Assembly (NCBI RefSeq): GCF_000373565.1
Contig: NZ_KB891842.1
Location: forward strand, 62,001 to 126,000
Length of the DNA stretch: 64,000 bases
Source of the DNA: Streptomyces sp. HmicA12
GTDB lineage: Bacteria; Actinomycetota; Actinomycetes; Streptomycetales; Streptomycetaceae
Direction of reading: 5' to 3'
In this document: positions 55,686 to 63,728 of the stretch, piece by piece
Layout of the letters: each line of letters opens with the position of its first letter
Numbering within the stretch: position 1 is the stretch's first letter
Notes under the pieces: generated by a model
Seen by the model: only the letters and a program-made list of their open reading frames with translations
Told to the model about the DNA's origin: nothing
Database searches by the model: none
Translations under genes and position numbers: made by a program

Positions 55686-57101
55686 TCAGGAGGCCGTTCG
55701 GGGCTGTGCCACGGGAGCTCCGCCGCGGCCCGGCGTCGGCCGTCCTGGCTGGCGCAGCAGCAGAGTGATCAGCGCCGCGATCAGGGACGTACCCCCGGCC
55801 AGGGCGTACGCGCCGTCGTAGCCCCACGCGCCGACCACCATGGAGCCGAGCCCGCCGCCGAACAGACCGCTGATCAGCTTGCCGCTGTACACCAGGCCGT
55901 AGTTGGAGGCGTTGTAGTTCTCGCCGAAGTAGTCCGGCGTGAGCGCCGCGAACAGCGGATAGAACGCGCCGCCGCCGAACCCGGAGAGGAACGCGAAGAA
56001 CAGGAACAGCGCCTCGCTCTTCACGTCACCGGCCCAGATCACCCCGAACTGCGCGAGCCCCAGGACGAGGATGACCATCACCAGCGTCGGCTTGCGCCCC
56101 CAGGCGTCGGACGCCCAGCCGACGACGCCGCGCCCGACGCCGTTGATGACCGCCATGACACCCATCGACGAGGCCGCGACGAGCGGCCCGAACCCGATCT
56201 CCTTCGCGTAGTCGACCTGGAAGGAGATGCCGAAGATGGAGACTCCGGCGGTGATGACGAGGGCGATCCACATCAGCGGCAGCATGCCGGTCCTGATGGC
56301 CTCCATCGGCGTGTACTGCCGGACCGCCGGCGGGTTCTTGCTCAGGCTCGCGGCGCTCTTCCCGGTGCCGCCGTGGGTGAGCGGGTCGATGTGGCCGGGC
56401 CACCAGTTCTTCGGCGGGTCCTTGAAGAAGAACGCGCAGGCGAACACGACGACCATGACGTAGACGCCGATCAGGTCCAGGACGCGGTGGTAGTTCCCGG
56501 TGTCGAAGGCGTAGTTGAAGATGAAGATGAAGGGCAGCGACCCGTACGCGAAGCCGCCGTTGACGAAGCCGGTCTTGCCGCCCTTCCGCTCCGGGAACCA
56601 CTTGCCGACCATGTTGACGCAGGTCGAGTAGATGAGCCCGGAGCCGATGCCGCCGACCACGCCGAAGCCGATGATGGCGAGCAGCACCTCGCTGACGTGC
56701 GACAGGGCGAGGAACCCGATCAGACACATCCCCGAGCCGACGAACATGGCCCGACGGGCCGTCAGGATGCCTTTCTCCCGCATCCATCCGGCGGGGAACG
56801 AGACGCCTGCCTGGAAGAAGATCCAGACGCTGAGGATCCAGAAGGTGTTGGACTGCGTCCAGCCGTGCGCGTGGGACAGCGTGTCCTCCGCCGAGCCGTA
56901 CGCGTACTCGAAGACGCTGATGGCCATCATCGCCACCCAGGGCAGGTACACCATCAGGCGGCGGGAGTGACCGAGGATGTCGCGGTCGGTCTCTCCGATG
57001 CGGTAGACGCGGCCGCGCGCGTCGGTCACTTCGCGGTACGTGCGGGGGGTCGCTCCGGATCGCTCCGGTACCCCGTTCTCCGTGCTGCGGTTCAAAGTCA
57101 T
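55686..57101 (-). CDS. OFA-family MFS transporter, copy 4
   Basis: 471 aa. Very similar to the copy at 44280: YREVTDARGRVYRIGETDRDILG, VFEYAYGSAEDTLSHAHGWTQ, NMVGKWFPERKGGKTGFVNGG, DPPKNWWPGHIDPL. ATG 57101. It is transcribed away from the 57177 operator, so it should belong to the same regulon. Probable oxalate/formate or related carrier. The N-terminal tail before TM1 is a feature of this subgroup. Confidence 0.9.
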   Translation of the reverse strand: MTLNRSTENGVPERSGATPRTYREVTDARGRVYRIGETDRDILGHSRRLMVYLPWVAMMAISVFEYAYGSAEDTLSHAHGWTQSNTFWILSVWIFFQAGVSFPAGWMREKGILTARRAMFVGSGMCLIGFLALSHVSEVLLAIIGFGVVGGIGSGLIYSTCVNMVGKWFPERKGGKTGFVNGGFAYGSLPFIFIFNYAFDTGNYHRVLDLIGVYVMVVVFACAFFFKDPPKNWWPGHIDPLTHGGTGKSAASLSKNPPAVRQYTPMEAIRTGMLPLMWIALVITAGVSIFGISFQVDYAKEIGFGPLVAASSMGVMAVINGVGRGVVGWASDAWGRKPTLVMVILVLGLAQFGVIWAGDVKSEALFLFFAFLSGFGGGAFYPLFAALTPDYFGENYNASNYGLVYSGKLISGLFGGGLGSMVVGAWGYDGAYALAGGTSLIAALITLLLRQPGRPTPGRGGAPVAQPRTAS

Positions 57102-57438
57102 CTCGGGCCGTCCCTCACAGAGCTGCGGGTTGCTTCATGTGCGGTGCCAGCGGTGCCATCCCGGCCGGGGAGATTGCATACAGTCGACGAATACTGTATG
57201 AGGATGGTTACTCTCGTGCGGTGGGTGATGTCCAGGGGGCTGCGCGAGTTTTGGGTTGCGCATTACACGTACTTAGCGCGCAGCAGGCATGGGGCGGTTG
57301 TCGTCGCCCGCGTGCGGGGCGAGGAAATCCAAAAGGGTCCGCCGTACCCCTGGCGTTGTCCTGTGCATCCGAAATACTGTATGCAATCAACGCCCGCCGT
57401 ATGGCAGCGACCAGACATCGCTACGAGGGGGTCACCCC
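57102..57438. promoter_or_regulatory. Divergent control region with two operator-like sites (sites 5 and 6)
   Basis: No gene is seen in these 337 bp. Site 5 (57177-57200) is CATACAGT-8 bp-ACTGTATG, nearly identical to the frc/sucC site, and is followed at 57224-57240 by the shared GGTGATGTCCAGGGGGC. Site 6 (57374-57387), ATACTGTATGCAAT, lies 52-65 bp before the acyl-CoA-dehydrogenase-like gene. Its complement repeats the left part of site 5 (ATTGCATACAGT). Confidence 0.7.
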
Positions 57439-58200
57439 GTGTCGTACCGCACCGCACTCACACACGTTCTGTCCGACGTCGTCGCGCCCCGCGCCGAATT
57501 GACGCGGGCGCAAGGCGTGTTCCCGCGCTCCGCCGTGACGGAGCTCGGACGCGCCGGACTCCTGGGCCTCACCGTCGCCGCCGAACTGGGCGGTGGGGGA
57601 AGGGGGTTGACCGAGGCGGCCGACGTCGTCGAAAGCGCCGCCCGCATCTGCCCGGCGACCGGAGCCGTGCTCCAGGCCCACTACGCGGCCGTGGCCGTCG
57701 TCGAGGAGTACGGCGATCCCTGGCTGCGCGGCGAGATCGCCGCGGGCCGCCATCTCTGCAGTCTCGCGCTCGCCGACGGGGAGGCGGGGCAGGATCCCGG
57801 CGCCCCGGGCCTCGGCGGCACCCCGCTTCTCGCGCCGCGTGGCACCGCCGAACAGGGCGGCGGGGTGGTGGCGCTGCGTGCCCGCAAGCGCCAGGTCGTC
57901 GCCGCGGGCGAGGCCGACATGTACCTGTGGTCGTCCCAACCGGCCACGGAGCGGGAGGGGTTGAGCCTGTGGGCGGTTCCCGCGCACGCCCCCGATCTGT
58001 TCGTCCCCGCGCGCCCCGGCCGCTCGGGCCCGCCCGGCAGTGCCACCTCCACGGTGCTCGCCGACCCGACGTTCGTGCCGGCCGAGGCGCTGCTCGGTGA
58101 GGACGGCGGTGGCCTCGACATCCTGCTGCGCACGGTGCTGCCGTGGCTCATGGAGTCGCGGGCCGCCGGTGATCCGCAGGTCACTCTGGCCGCGTCGTGA
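57439..58200 (+). CDS. Short acyl-CoA-dehydrogenase-like protein lacking the C-terminal domain
   Basis: 253 aa against about 380 in the family. The N-terminal helical domain is recognisable (ELGRAGLLGLTVAAELGGGGRGLTEAADVVE, ATGAVLQAHYAAVAVVEEYG) and part of the beta domain follows (SLALADGEAGQDP, TFVPAEALLGEDGGG). The C-terminal helical bundle that carries the usual catalytic Glu and half of the FAD site is missing. GTG 57439 follows GAGGGG. It is under site 6 and upstream of the formate dehydrogenase operon. Function unknown; it may be catalytically inactive. Confidence 0.75.
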   Translation: MSYRTALTHVLSDVVAPRAELTRAQGVFPRSAVTELGRAGLLGLTVAAELGGGGRGLTEAADVVESAARICPATGAVLQAHYAAVAVVEEYGDPWLRGEIAAGRHLCSLALADGEAGQDPGAPGLGGTPLLAPRGTAEQGGGVVALRARKRQVVAAGEADMYLWSSQPATEREGLSLWAVPAHAPDLFVPARPGRSGPPGSATSTVLADPTFVPAEALLGEDGGGLDILLRTVLPWLMESRAAGDPQVTLAAS

Positions 58201-58260
58201 ACAACCAATAGATCCAAGGGTGTTGGGGCGCGGATCCGGTCCGGGCTCTTTACGTTCGGC

Positions 58261-58274
58261 TTCTGTATACAGAA
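58261..58274. promoter_or_regulatory. Operator-like palindrome (site 7) upstream of fdsG
   Basis: TTCTGTATACAGAA is a perfect 14-bp palindrome built of the same CTGTAT/ATACAG words. Further half sites CTGTATG (58277-58283) and TACTGT (58287-58292) follow. It lies 71-84 bp upstream of the formate dehydrogenase start. Confidence 0.7.
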
Positions 58275-58344
58275 GTCTGTATGGGGTACTGTCCAGTCTC
58301 CTGCAACTTTCGCCGGGGACCCGCATGACGGAGGCGAAGCGATC

Positions 58345-58818
58345 ATGACGACCAGCGGGACGGACGTTTCGGTCGAGAGCGTGGTCAGGAGAGTGGCAGC
58401 CGCCCATCGCGAGGAGCGCGGCGCACTGTTGCCCGTACTCCACGCCGTCCAGGCCGAGTTGGGCTGCGTACCGCAGGAGGCCGTCCCCGTCCTCGCCGAC
58501 GAGTTCAACCTCTCCCGCGCCGACGTCCACGGAGTGGTGACCTTCTACCACGACTTCCGCCGCGAGCCCGCGGGCCGCGGCACGGTCCGCATCTGCCGAG
58601 CCGAGGCCTGCCAGGCCCTCGGCTCCGAGCGCCTGGTCACCTACGCACGGGAGGCCGGCACGCCCGTCGGGGAGACCTCCGCGAACGGCGCGGTCACCGT
58701 CGAGCAGGTCTTCTGCCTCGGCAACTGCGCCCTCGGCCCGTCGGTGGAGGTGAACGGCCGACTGCACGGCCGCGTCACCCCCGAGCGGCTCGGCACGCTT
58801 CTCAACGGAACGGTGTGA
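58345..58818 (+). CDS. fdsG: NAD-dependent formate dehydrogenase gamma subunit (NuoE-like, 2Fe-2S)
   Basis: 157 aa. The thioredoxin-like [2Fe-2S] fold of NuoE is shown by LLPVLHAVQAELGCVPQEAV, DVHGVVTFYHDFR and the ligands in CRAEACQALG and CLGNCALGPSV. ATG 58345. It passes electrons between the catalytic subunit and FdsB. First gene of the fdsGBAD operon, under operator site 7. Confidence 0.93.
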   Translation: MTTSGTDVSVESVVRRVAAAHREERGALLPVLHAVQAELGCVPQEAVPVLADEFNLSRADVHGVVTFYHDFRREPAGRGTVRICRAEACQALGSERLVTYAREAGTPVGETSANGAVTVEQVFCLGNCALGPSVEVNGRLHGRVTPERLGTLLNGTV

Positions 58819-58820
58819 CG

Positions 58821-60548
58821 ATGCAGAACCCCACCAACGCGAACCCCACCAACGCGAACCCCACCAGTGCGAACCCCGCTGACGCGAACGCCACCGACGC
58901 GAACCCCACCAGCGCGAACCCTCTCAGCGCGAACCCGACCCTCGTGTACGTTCCGCGCGACTCCGCCGCCCGCTCGGTGGGCGCCGACGAAGTCGCCACC
59001 GCGCTCCAACAGGCAGGGTGGCAGGACGAGTTCGACAACTTCGGCATCGAGGTCGTACGCAACGGATCGCGCGGCGCCCTCTGGCTCGAACCCCTCGTCG
59101 AGGTCGTCACCGAGCAGGGCCGCATCGGCTACGGCCCGGTGACCCCCGACGACGTGCCCGGACTGCTCGCCGCCGGGATGCTCAACGGCGGCGAACACCC
59201 CCTGCGGCTCGGCCTCATGGACCAACTCCCCTGGCTGGCACGGCAGAACAGGGTCACCTTCGCCCGCGTCGGCGTCATCGACCCGCTCTCGCCCGAGGAC
59301 TACGTCGCCCACGGTGGCCTGCGCGGACTGCGCGCCGCCCTCGCGCTCGACCCCGCCGACGTCGTCGCCCAGGTCACCGAGTCCGGACTGCGCGGCCGAG
59401 GCGGCGCCGGATTCCCGGCCGGCATCAAATGGAAGACGGTGCTCGACTGCCCGGCCGAGGGGGACGACCTCAAGTTCGTGTGCTGCAACGCGGACGAGGG
59501 CGACAGCGGCACCTTCGCCGACCGCATGGTCATGGAGGGCGACCCGTTCCTGCTCATCGAGGGCATGGCCATCGCCGCGCACGCGGTCGGCGCGCGCGAG
59601 GGCTACATCTACCTCCGCTCGGAGTACCCCGACGCCGTCGCCACGATGAACGCGGCCATCGAGATCGCGCACGCCCAGGGCTGGCTCGGCAAGGGCATCC
59701 TCGGCTCGTCGCTCGACTTCGACCTGAAGGTCCGGGTCGGCGCGGGCGCGTACATCTGCGGCGAGGAGACCTCCATGCTGGAGAGCCTGGAGGGCAAGCG
59801 CGGCATGGTCCGCGCGAAACCGCCGATCCCCGCGATCGAGGGCCTCTTCGGCAGGCCGACCGTCGTGAACAACGTCCTGACCCTCACGACCGTCCCCGTC
59901 GTCCTCGCCGACGGACCGAAGGCGTACCAGGATCTCGGCGTCGGCCGCTCCCGCGGCACCCAGGTCTTCCAGCTCGGCGGCAACATCAAGCGCGGCGGCA
60001 TCGTCGAGACCGCCTTCGGCATCACCCTGCGCGAGCTGATCGAGGACTACGGAGGCGGCACCCTCAGCGGCCGCCCGGTCCGCACCGTCCAGGTGGGCGG
60101 GCCGCTCGGCGCGTACCTCCCGGTCGAGCAGTTCGACCTGCCGATGGACTACGAGGCGTTCGCCGAGGCCGGCGCGATGCTCGGGCACGGCGGTGTCGTG
60201 GTCTTCGACGACTCCGTGGACATGGCCGCGCAGGCCCGCTTCGCGATGGAGTTCTGCGCCGAGGAGTCCTGCGGCAAGTGCACCCCTTGCCGCGTCGGCG
60301 CCGTCCGCGGCGTCGAGGTCATCGACCGGATCGTGGCGGGCACCCACCGGGACGAGAACCTGGCACTCCTCGAAGACCTCTGCGACCTGATGACCGACGG
60401 CTCGCTGTGCGCGATGGGCGGACTGACCCCCATGCCGGTGCGCAGCGCGCTCGCCCACTTCCCCGACGACTTCCTCGGCGGCCGCAAGCTGCTCGACATC
60501 CACCCCGTCAACACTTCCGTGACCGCACGGACGGAGGGCACGGCATGA
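58821..60548 (+). CDS. fdsB: NAD-dependent formate dehydrogenase beta subunit (NuoF-like) with repeat head
   Basis: 575 aa. The NuoF core has the NADH/FMN motifs LRGRGGAGFPAGIKWK and GAGAYICGEETSMLESLEG and a [4Fe-4S] site ESCGKCTPCRVG from about residue 484. An N-terminal thioredoxin-like part precedes it. The first ~38 residues are unusual: seven pentapeptide units of the type NPTNA encoded by 15-bp tandem repeats. ATG 58821 is 2 bp after the fdsG stop. It reduces NAD+ with electrons from formate. Confidence 0.93.
   Translation: MQNPTNANPTNANPTSANPADANATDANPTSANPLSANPTLVYVPRDSAARSVGADEVATALQQAGWQDEFDNFGIEVVRNGSRGALWLEPLVEVVTEQGRIGYGPVTPDDVPGLLAAGMLNGGEHPLRLGLMDQLPWLARQNRVTFARVGVIDPLSPEDYVAHGGLRGLRAALALDPADVVAQVTESGLRGRGGAGFPAGIKWKTVLDCPAEGDDLKFVCCNADEGDSGTFADRMVMEGDPFLLIEGMAIAAHAVGAREGYIYLRSEYPDAVATMNAAIEIAHAQGWLGKGILGSSLDFDLKVRVGAGAYICGEETSMLESLEGKRGMVRAKPPIPAIEGLFGRPTVVNNVLTLTTVPVVLADGPKAYQDLGVGRSRGTQVFQLGGNIKRGGIVETAFGITLRELIEDYGGGTLSGRPVRTVQVGGPLGAYLPVEQFDLPMDYEAFAEAGAMLGHGGVVVFDDSVDMAAQARFAMEFCAEESCGKCTPCRVGAVRGVEVIDRIVAGTHRDENLALLEDLCDLMTDGSLCAMGGLTPMPVRSALAHFPDDFLGGRKLLDIHPVNTSVTARTEGTA
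58827..58931 (+). repeat. Seven tandem 15-bp units at the 5' end of fdsB
   Basis: Units resemble AACCCCACCAACGCG; the first two are identical and the others differ by a few bases. Each encodes Asn-Pro/Ala-x-x-Ala. Insertion or loss of units keeps the frame. Confidence 0.9.
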
Positions 60549-63322
60549 CGCTCCTCAAGGAACCCGACTTCGGCACACCCGAGCGCCCAGGACCGGCCAC
60601 CGTCTCCGTGGAGATCGACGGCATGCCGGTGACCGTGCCCGAGGGCACCTCGGTGATGCGCGCCGCCGCCCAGGCGGGCGTCGACATACCCAAGCTGTGC
60701 GCCACCGACAGCCTGGAGGCGTTCGGCTCCTGCCGCCTGTGCGTCGTGGAGATCGACGGCCGCCGCGGCACCCCCGCCTCCTGCACCACGCCCTGCTCCG
60801 ACGGCATGTCCGTGCGCACCCAGACCCCCAAGGTCGAGAAGCTGCGCCAGGGCGTCATGGAGCTCTACATCTCCGACCACCCCCTCGACTGCCTGACCTG
60901 CCCCGCCAACGGCGACTGCGAACTGCAGGACATGGCGGGCGTGGTGGGACTGCGCCAGGTCCGCTACGGCTACGAGGGCGAGAACCACCTGGAAGCCGAG
61001 AAGGACACCTCGAACCCCTACTTCGACTTCGACCCGTCCAAGTGCATCGCCTGCTCGCGCTGCGTGCGGGCCTGCGGCGAGGTGCAGGGCACCTTCGCGC
61101 TCACCATCGAGGGCCGGGGCTTCGAGTCGAAGGTGGCGGCGGGCGCGGGGGAGTCCTTCATGGACTCCGAGTGCGTCTCCTGCGGCGCCTGCGTCCAGGC
61201 CTGCCCGACCTCCACGCTCCAGGAACGCTCGGTCGTCGACCTCGGCATGCCGACCCGCTCGGTCGTCACCACATGCGCGTACTGCGGTGTCGGCTGCTCC
61301 TTCAAGGCCGAGCTGCGCGGCGACGAGATCGTCCGCATGGTCCCGTACAAGGACGGCGGAGCCAACGAGGGCCACTCCTGCGTGAAGGGCCGCTTCGCCT
61401 TCGGCTACGCCACCCACCCCGACCGCCGGCTCAAGCCCATGGTCCGGGAGAAGACCACCGACCCGTGGCGCGAGGTCGAGTGGGACGAGGCCATCGGCAC
61501 CGTCGCCCGCCGCATGCGCGAGATCCAGGACCGGCACGGAAAGGGCGCCATCGGCGCCATCTCCTCCTCGCGGTGCACCAACGAAGAGGTGTACGTCGTC
61601 CAGAAGATGGTCCGCGCCGCCTTCGGCAACAACAACATCGACACCTGCGCCCGCGTCTGCCACTCGCCCACCGGCTACGGGCTCAAGCAGACCTTCGGCG
61701 AATCGGCCGGCACCCAGGACTTCCGCTCGGTCGCCGAGGCCGACGTCATCGTCGTCATCGGCGCCAACCCCACCGACGGCCACCCGGTGTTCGCCTCCCG
61801 GATGAAGCGCCGCCTGCGCGAGGGCGCCCGCCTCATCGTGGTCGACCCGCGCCGCATCGACCTGGTGCGCTCCCCGCACATCGAGGCGAGCCACCACCTC
61901 CAGCTGCGGCCCAGCACCAACGTGGCCGTGGTCAACGCGATGGCGCACGTCGTCGTCACCGAGGACCTGGTGGACAAGGCGTTCGTCGCGCAGCGCTGCG
62001 AGGGCTACGACGAATGGGCCGCGTTCGTGGGCCGGCCGGAGAACAGCCCCGAGGCCACCGAGGAGATCACCGGCGTCCCGGCCGCCGAACTCCGCGCCGC
62101 CGCACGCCTCTACGCGTCGGCGCCCAACGGCGCCATCTACTACGGCCTCGGCGTCACCGAGCACAGCCAGGGCTCGACCATGGTCATGGGGATGGCCAAC
62201 CTGGCGATGGCCTGCGGCAACATCGGCCGCGACGGAGTCGGCGTCAACCCGCTGCGCGGGCAGAACAACGTACAGGGCTCCTGCGACATGGGCTCCTTCC
62301 CGCACGAGCTGCCCGGCTACCGTCACGTCTCGGACGACGCGGTGCGCTCCGTCTTCGAGAACCTGTGGGGCGGCACGATCCTCGCCGAGCCCGGCCTGCG
62401 CATCCCCAACATGTTCGACGCGGCCATCGACGGCAGCTTCCGCGGGCTGTTCGTGCACGGCGAGGACATCGCCCAGTCCGACCCGAACCTCAAGCACGTC
62501 ACGGCCGCCCTCGAAGCGATGGAACTGGTCGTCGTCCAGGACCTGTTCCTCAACGAGACCGCGAAATTCGCGCACGTCTTCCTGCCCGGCGCCTCCTTCC
62601 TGGAGAAGGACGGCACGTTCACCAACGCCGAGCGCCGCATCAACCTGGTCCGCCAGGTGATGGCACCCAAGTCGGGCAAGCACGAGTGGGAGATCGTCTG
62701 CGACATCGCGACCGCGATGGGTCATCCCATGTCCTACGACCACCCCTCGCAGATCATGGACGAGATCGCCCAGGTCACGCCGACCTTCGCCGGAGTCTCC
62801 TTCGACCGCATCGACAAGCTCGGCAGCATCCAGTGGCCGTGCAACGAAGAGGCCCCCGAAGGCACCCCGATCATGCACACCGACGCCTTCACACGCGGCA
62901 AGGGCCGGTTCGTCGTCACCTCGTACGTGCCGACCAACGAACGCAGCACCCGACGCTTCCCGCTGGTCCTCACCACGGGCCGCATCCTCAGCCAGTACAA
63001 CGTCGGCGCGCAGACCCGGCGCACCGGCAATGTCGCCTGGCACCCCGAGGACATCCTCGAACTGCATCCGCACGACGCCGAGGAGCGCGGCATCACCGAC
63101 GGCGACGTCGTCACCCTGTCCAGCCGCGTCGGCACCACCACGCTCAAGGCGCGGCTCTCGGACCGGATGCCGACCGGCGTCGTCTACACGACGTTCCACC
63201 ACCCGGTCACCGGGGCGAACGTGGTCACCACCGAGAACTCGGACTGGGCCACCAACTGCCCCGAGTACAAGGTGACCGCCGTACAGGTACGGCGCGCACT
63301 CGCCACCGCGGCGGTGGACTGA
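60545..63322 (+). CDS. fdsA: NAD-dependent formate dehydrogenase alpha (catalytic) subunit
   Basis: 925 aa. An N-terminal [2Fe-2S] domain (GSCRLCVVEID) and a His/Cys [4Fe-4S] site (HPLDCLTCPANGDCELQ) are followed by two ferredoxin clusters (CIACSRCVRAC, CVSCGACVQAC) and the [4Fe-4S] motif CAYCGVGCSF of the Mo/W-bis-MGD domain. The metal ligand is Cys372 in DTCARVCHSP, the position taken by selenocysteine in E. coli FdhF, with the catalytic His next to it. ATG 60545 overlaps the fdsB stop (ATGA). Soluble cytosolic enzyme oxidising formate to CO2. Confidence 0.95.
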   Translation: MTLLKEPDFGTPERPGPATVSVEIDGMPVTVPEGTSVMRAAAQAGVDIPKLCATDSLEAFGSCRLCVVEIDGRRGTPASCTTPCSDGMSVRTQTPKVEKLRQGVMELYISDHPLDCLTCPANGDCELQDMAGVVGLRQVRYGYEGENHLEAEKDTSNPYFDFDPSKCIACSRCVRACGEVQGTFALTIEGRGFESKVAAGAGESFMDSECVSCGACVQACPTSTLQERSVVDLGMPTRSVVTTCAYCGVGCSFKAELRGDEIVRMVPYKDGGANEGHSCVKGRFAFGYATHPDRRLKPMVREKTTDPWREVEWDEAIGTVARRMREIQDRHGKGAIGAISSSRCTNEEVYVVQKMVRAAFGNNNIDTCARVCHSPTGYGLKQTFGESAGTQDFRSVAEADVIVVIGANPTDGHPVFASRMKRRLREGARLIVVDPRRIDLVRSPHIEASHHLQLRPSTNVAVVNAMAHVVVTEDLVDKAFVAQRCEGYDEWAAFVGRPENSPEATEEITGVPAAELRAAARLYASAPNGAIYYGLGVTEHSQGSTMVMGMANLAMACGNIGRDGVGVNPLRGQNNVQGSCDMGSFPHELPGYRHVSDDAVRSVFENLWGGTILAEPGLRIPNMFDAAIDGSFRGLFVHGEDIAQSDPNLKHVTAALEAMELVVVQDLFLNETAKFAHVFLPGASFLEKDGTFTNAERRINLVRQVMAPKSGKHEWEIVCDIATAMGHPMSYDHPSQIMDEIAQVTPTFAGVSFDRIDKLGSIQWPCNEEAPEGTPIMHTDAFTRGKGRFVVTSYVPTNERSTRRFPLVLTTGRILSQYNVGAQTRRTGNVAWHPEDILELHPHDAEERGITDGDVVTLSSRVGTTTLKARLSDRMPTGVVYTTFHHPVTGANVVTTENSDWATNCPEYKVTAVQVRRALATAAVD

Positions 63323-63323
63323 G

Positions 63324-63539
63324 ATGACCCACACCGCCGTCCCGGCCGAACTCCGCATGGCCAACGACATCGCCGCACACCACGCCCACCTGCCGGCCGA
63401 CCGGGCCGCCGAGGTGATCGCGGGCCACCTCACCAAGTTCTGGGACCCGCGGATGCGCGAACGGCTCCACGTGTACGTGGACGAAGGCGCCGACGGGCTC
63501 GACCCGCTCGTCGCGGCGGCAGTGAAGCTCATGCGCTGA
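63324..63539 (+). CDS. fdsD: Formate dehydrogenase delta subunit
   Basis: 71 aa. The pattern RMANDIAAHHAHLPADRAAEVIAGHLTKFWDPRMR is that of FdsD, a small subunit of soluble formate dehydrogenases. It starts 2 bp after fdsA and is the last gene of the operon. Role: assembly or stability of the complex. Confidence 0.93.
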   Translation: MTHTAVPAELRMANDIAAHHAHLPADRAAEVIAGHLTKFWDPRMRERLHVYVDEGADGLDPLVAAAVKLMR

Positions 63540-63543
63540 CACG

Positions 63544-63643
63544 CTCCCGTAAGAGCTTCCCGTACGACCTTCCCGTACGACCTTCCCGTAGGGCTTCCCG
63601 CAGGAGGTGGGGCGACGCGGCTGTGCAACCGCGTCGCCCCACC
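63544..63643 (+). terminator. Tandem repeats and hairpin terminator after fdsD
   Basis: 63544-63602 holds about four copies of a 13-bp unit (TTCCCGTACGACC). At once a hairpin follows with a perfect 15-bp stem (63606-63620 and 63629-63643, loop 8 nt). It closes the formate dehydrogenase operon. Confidence 0.85.
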
Positions 63644-63728
63644 GGCTTCAGCCTGCACGTTCTGCCGAGCAACTCCCCAGTGATCCACCAGTAACTCCCC
63701 ACACCCTCGAATGCCCGGAGGAGTCACG

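Noticed and set aside
44280-57101. Oxalyl-CoA decarboxylase expected beside frc
   Set aside because: No frame has a ThDP-binding motif or any resemblance to this enzyme; it is not in the window.
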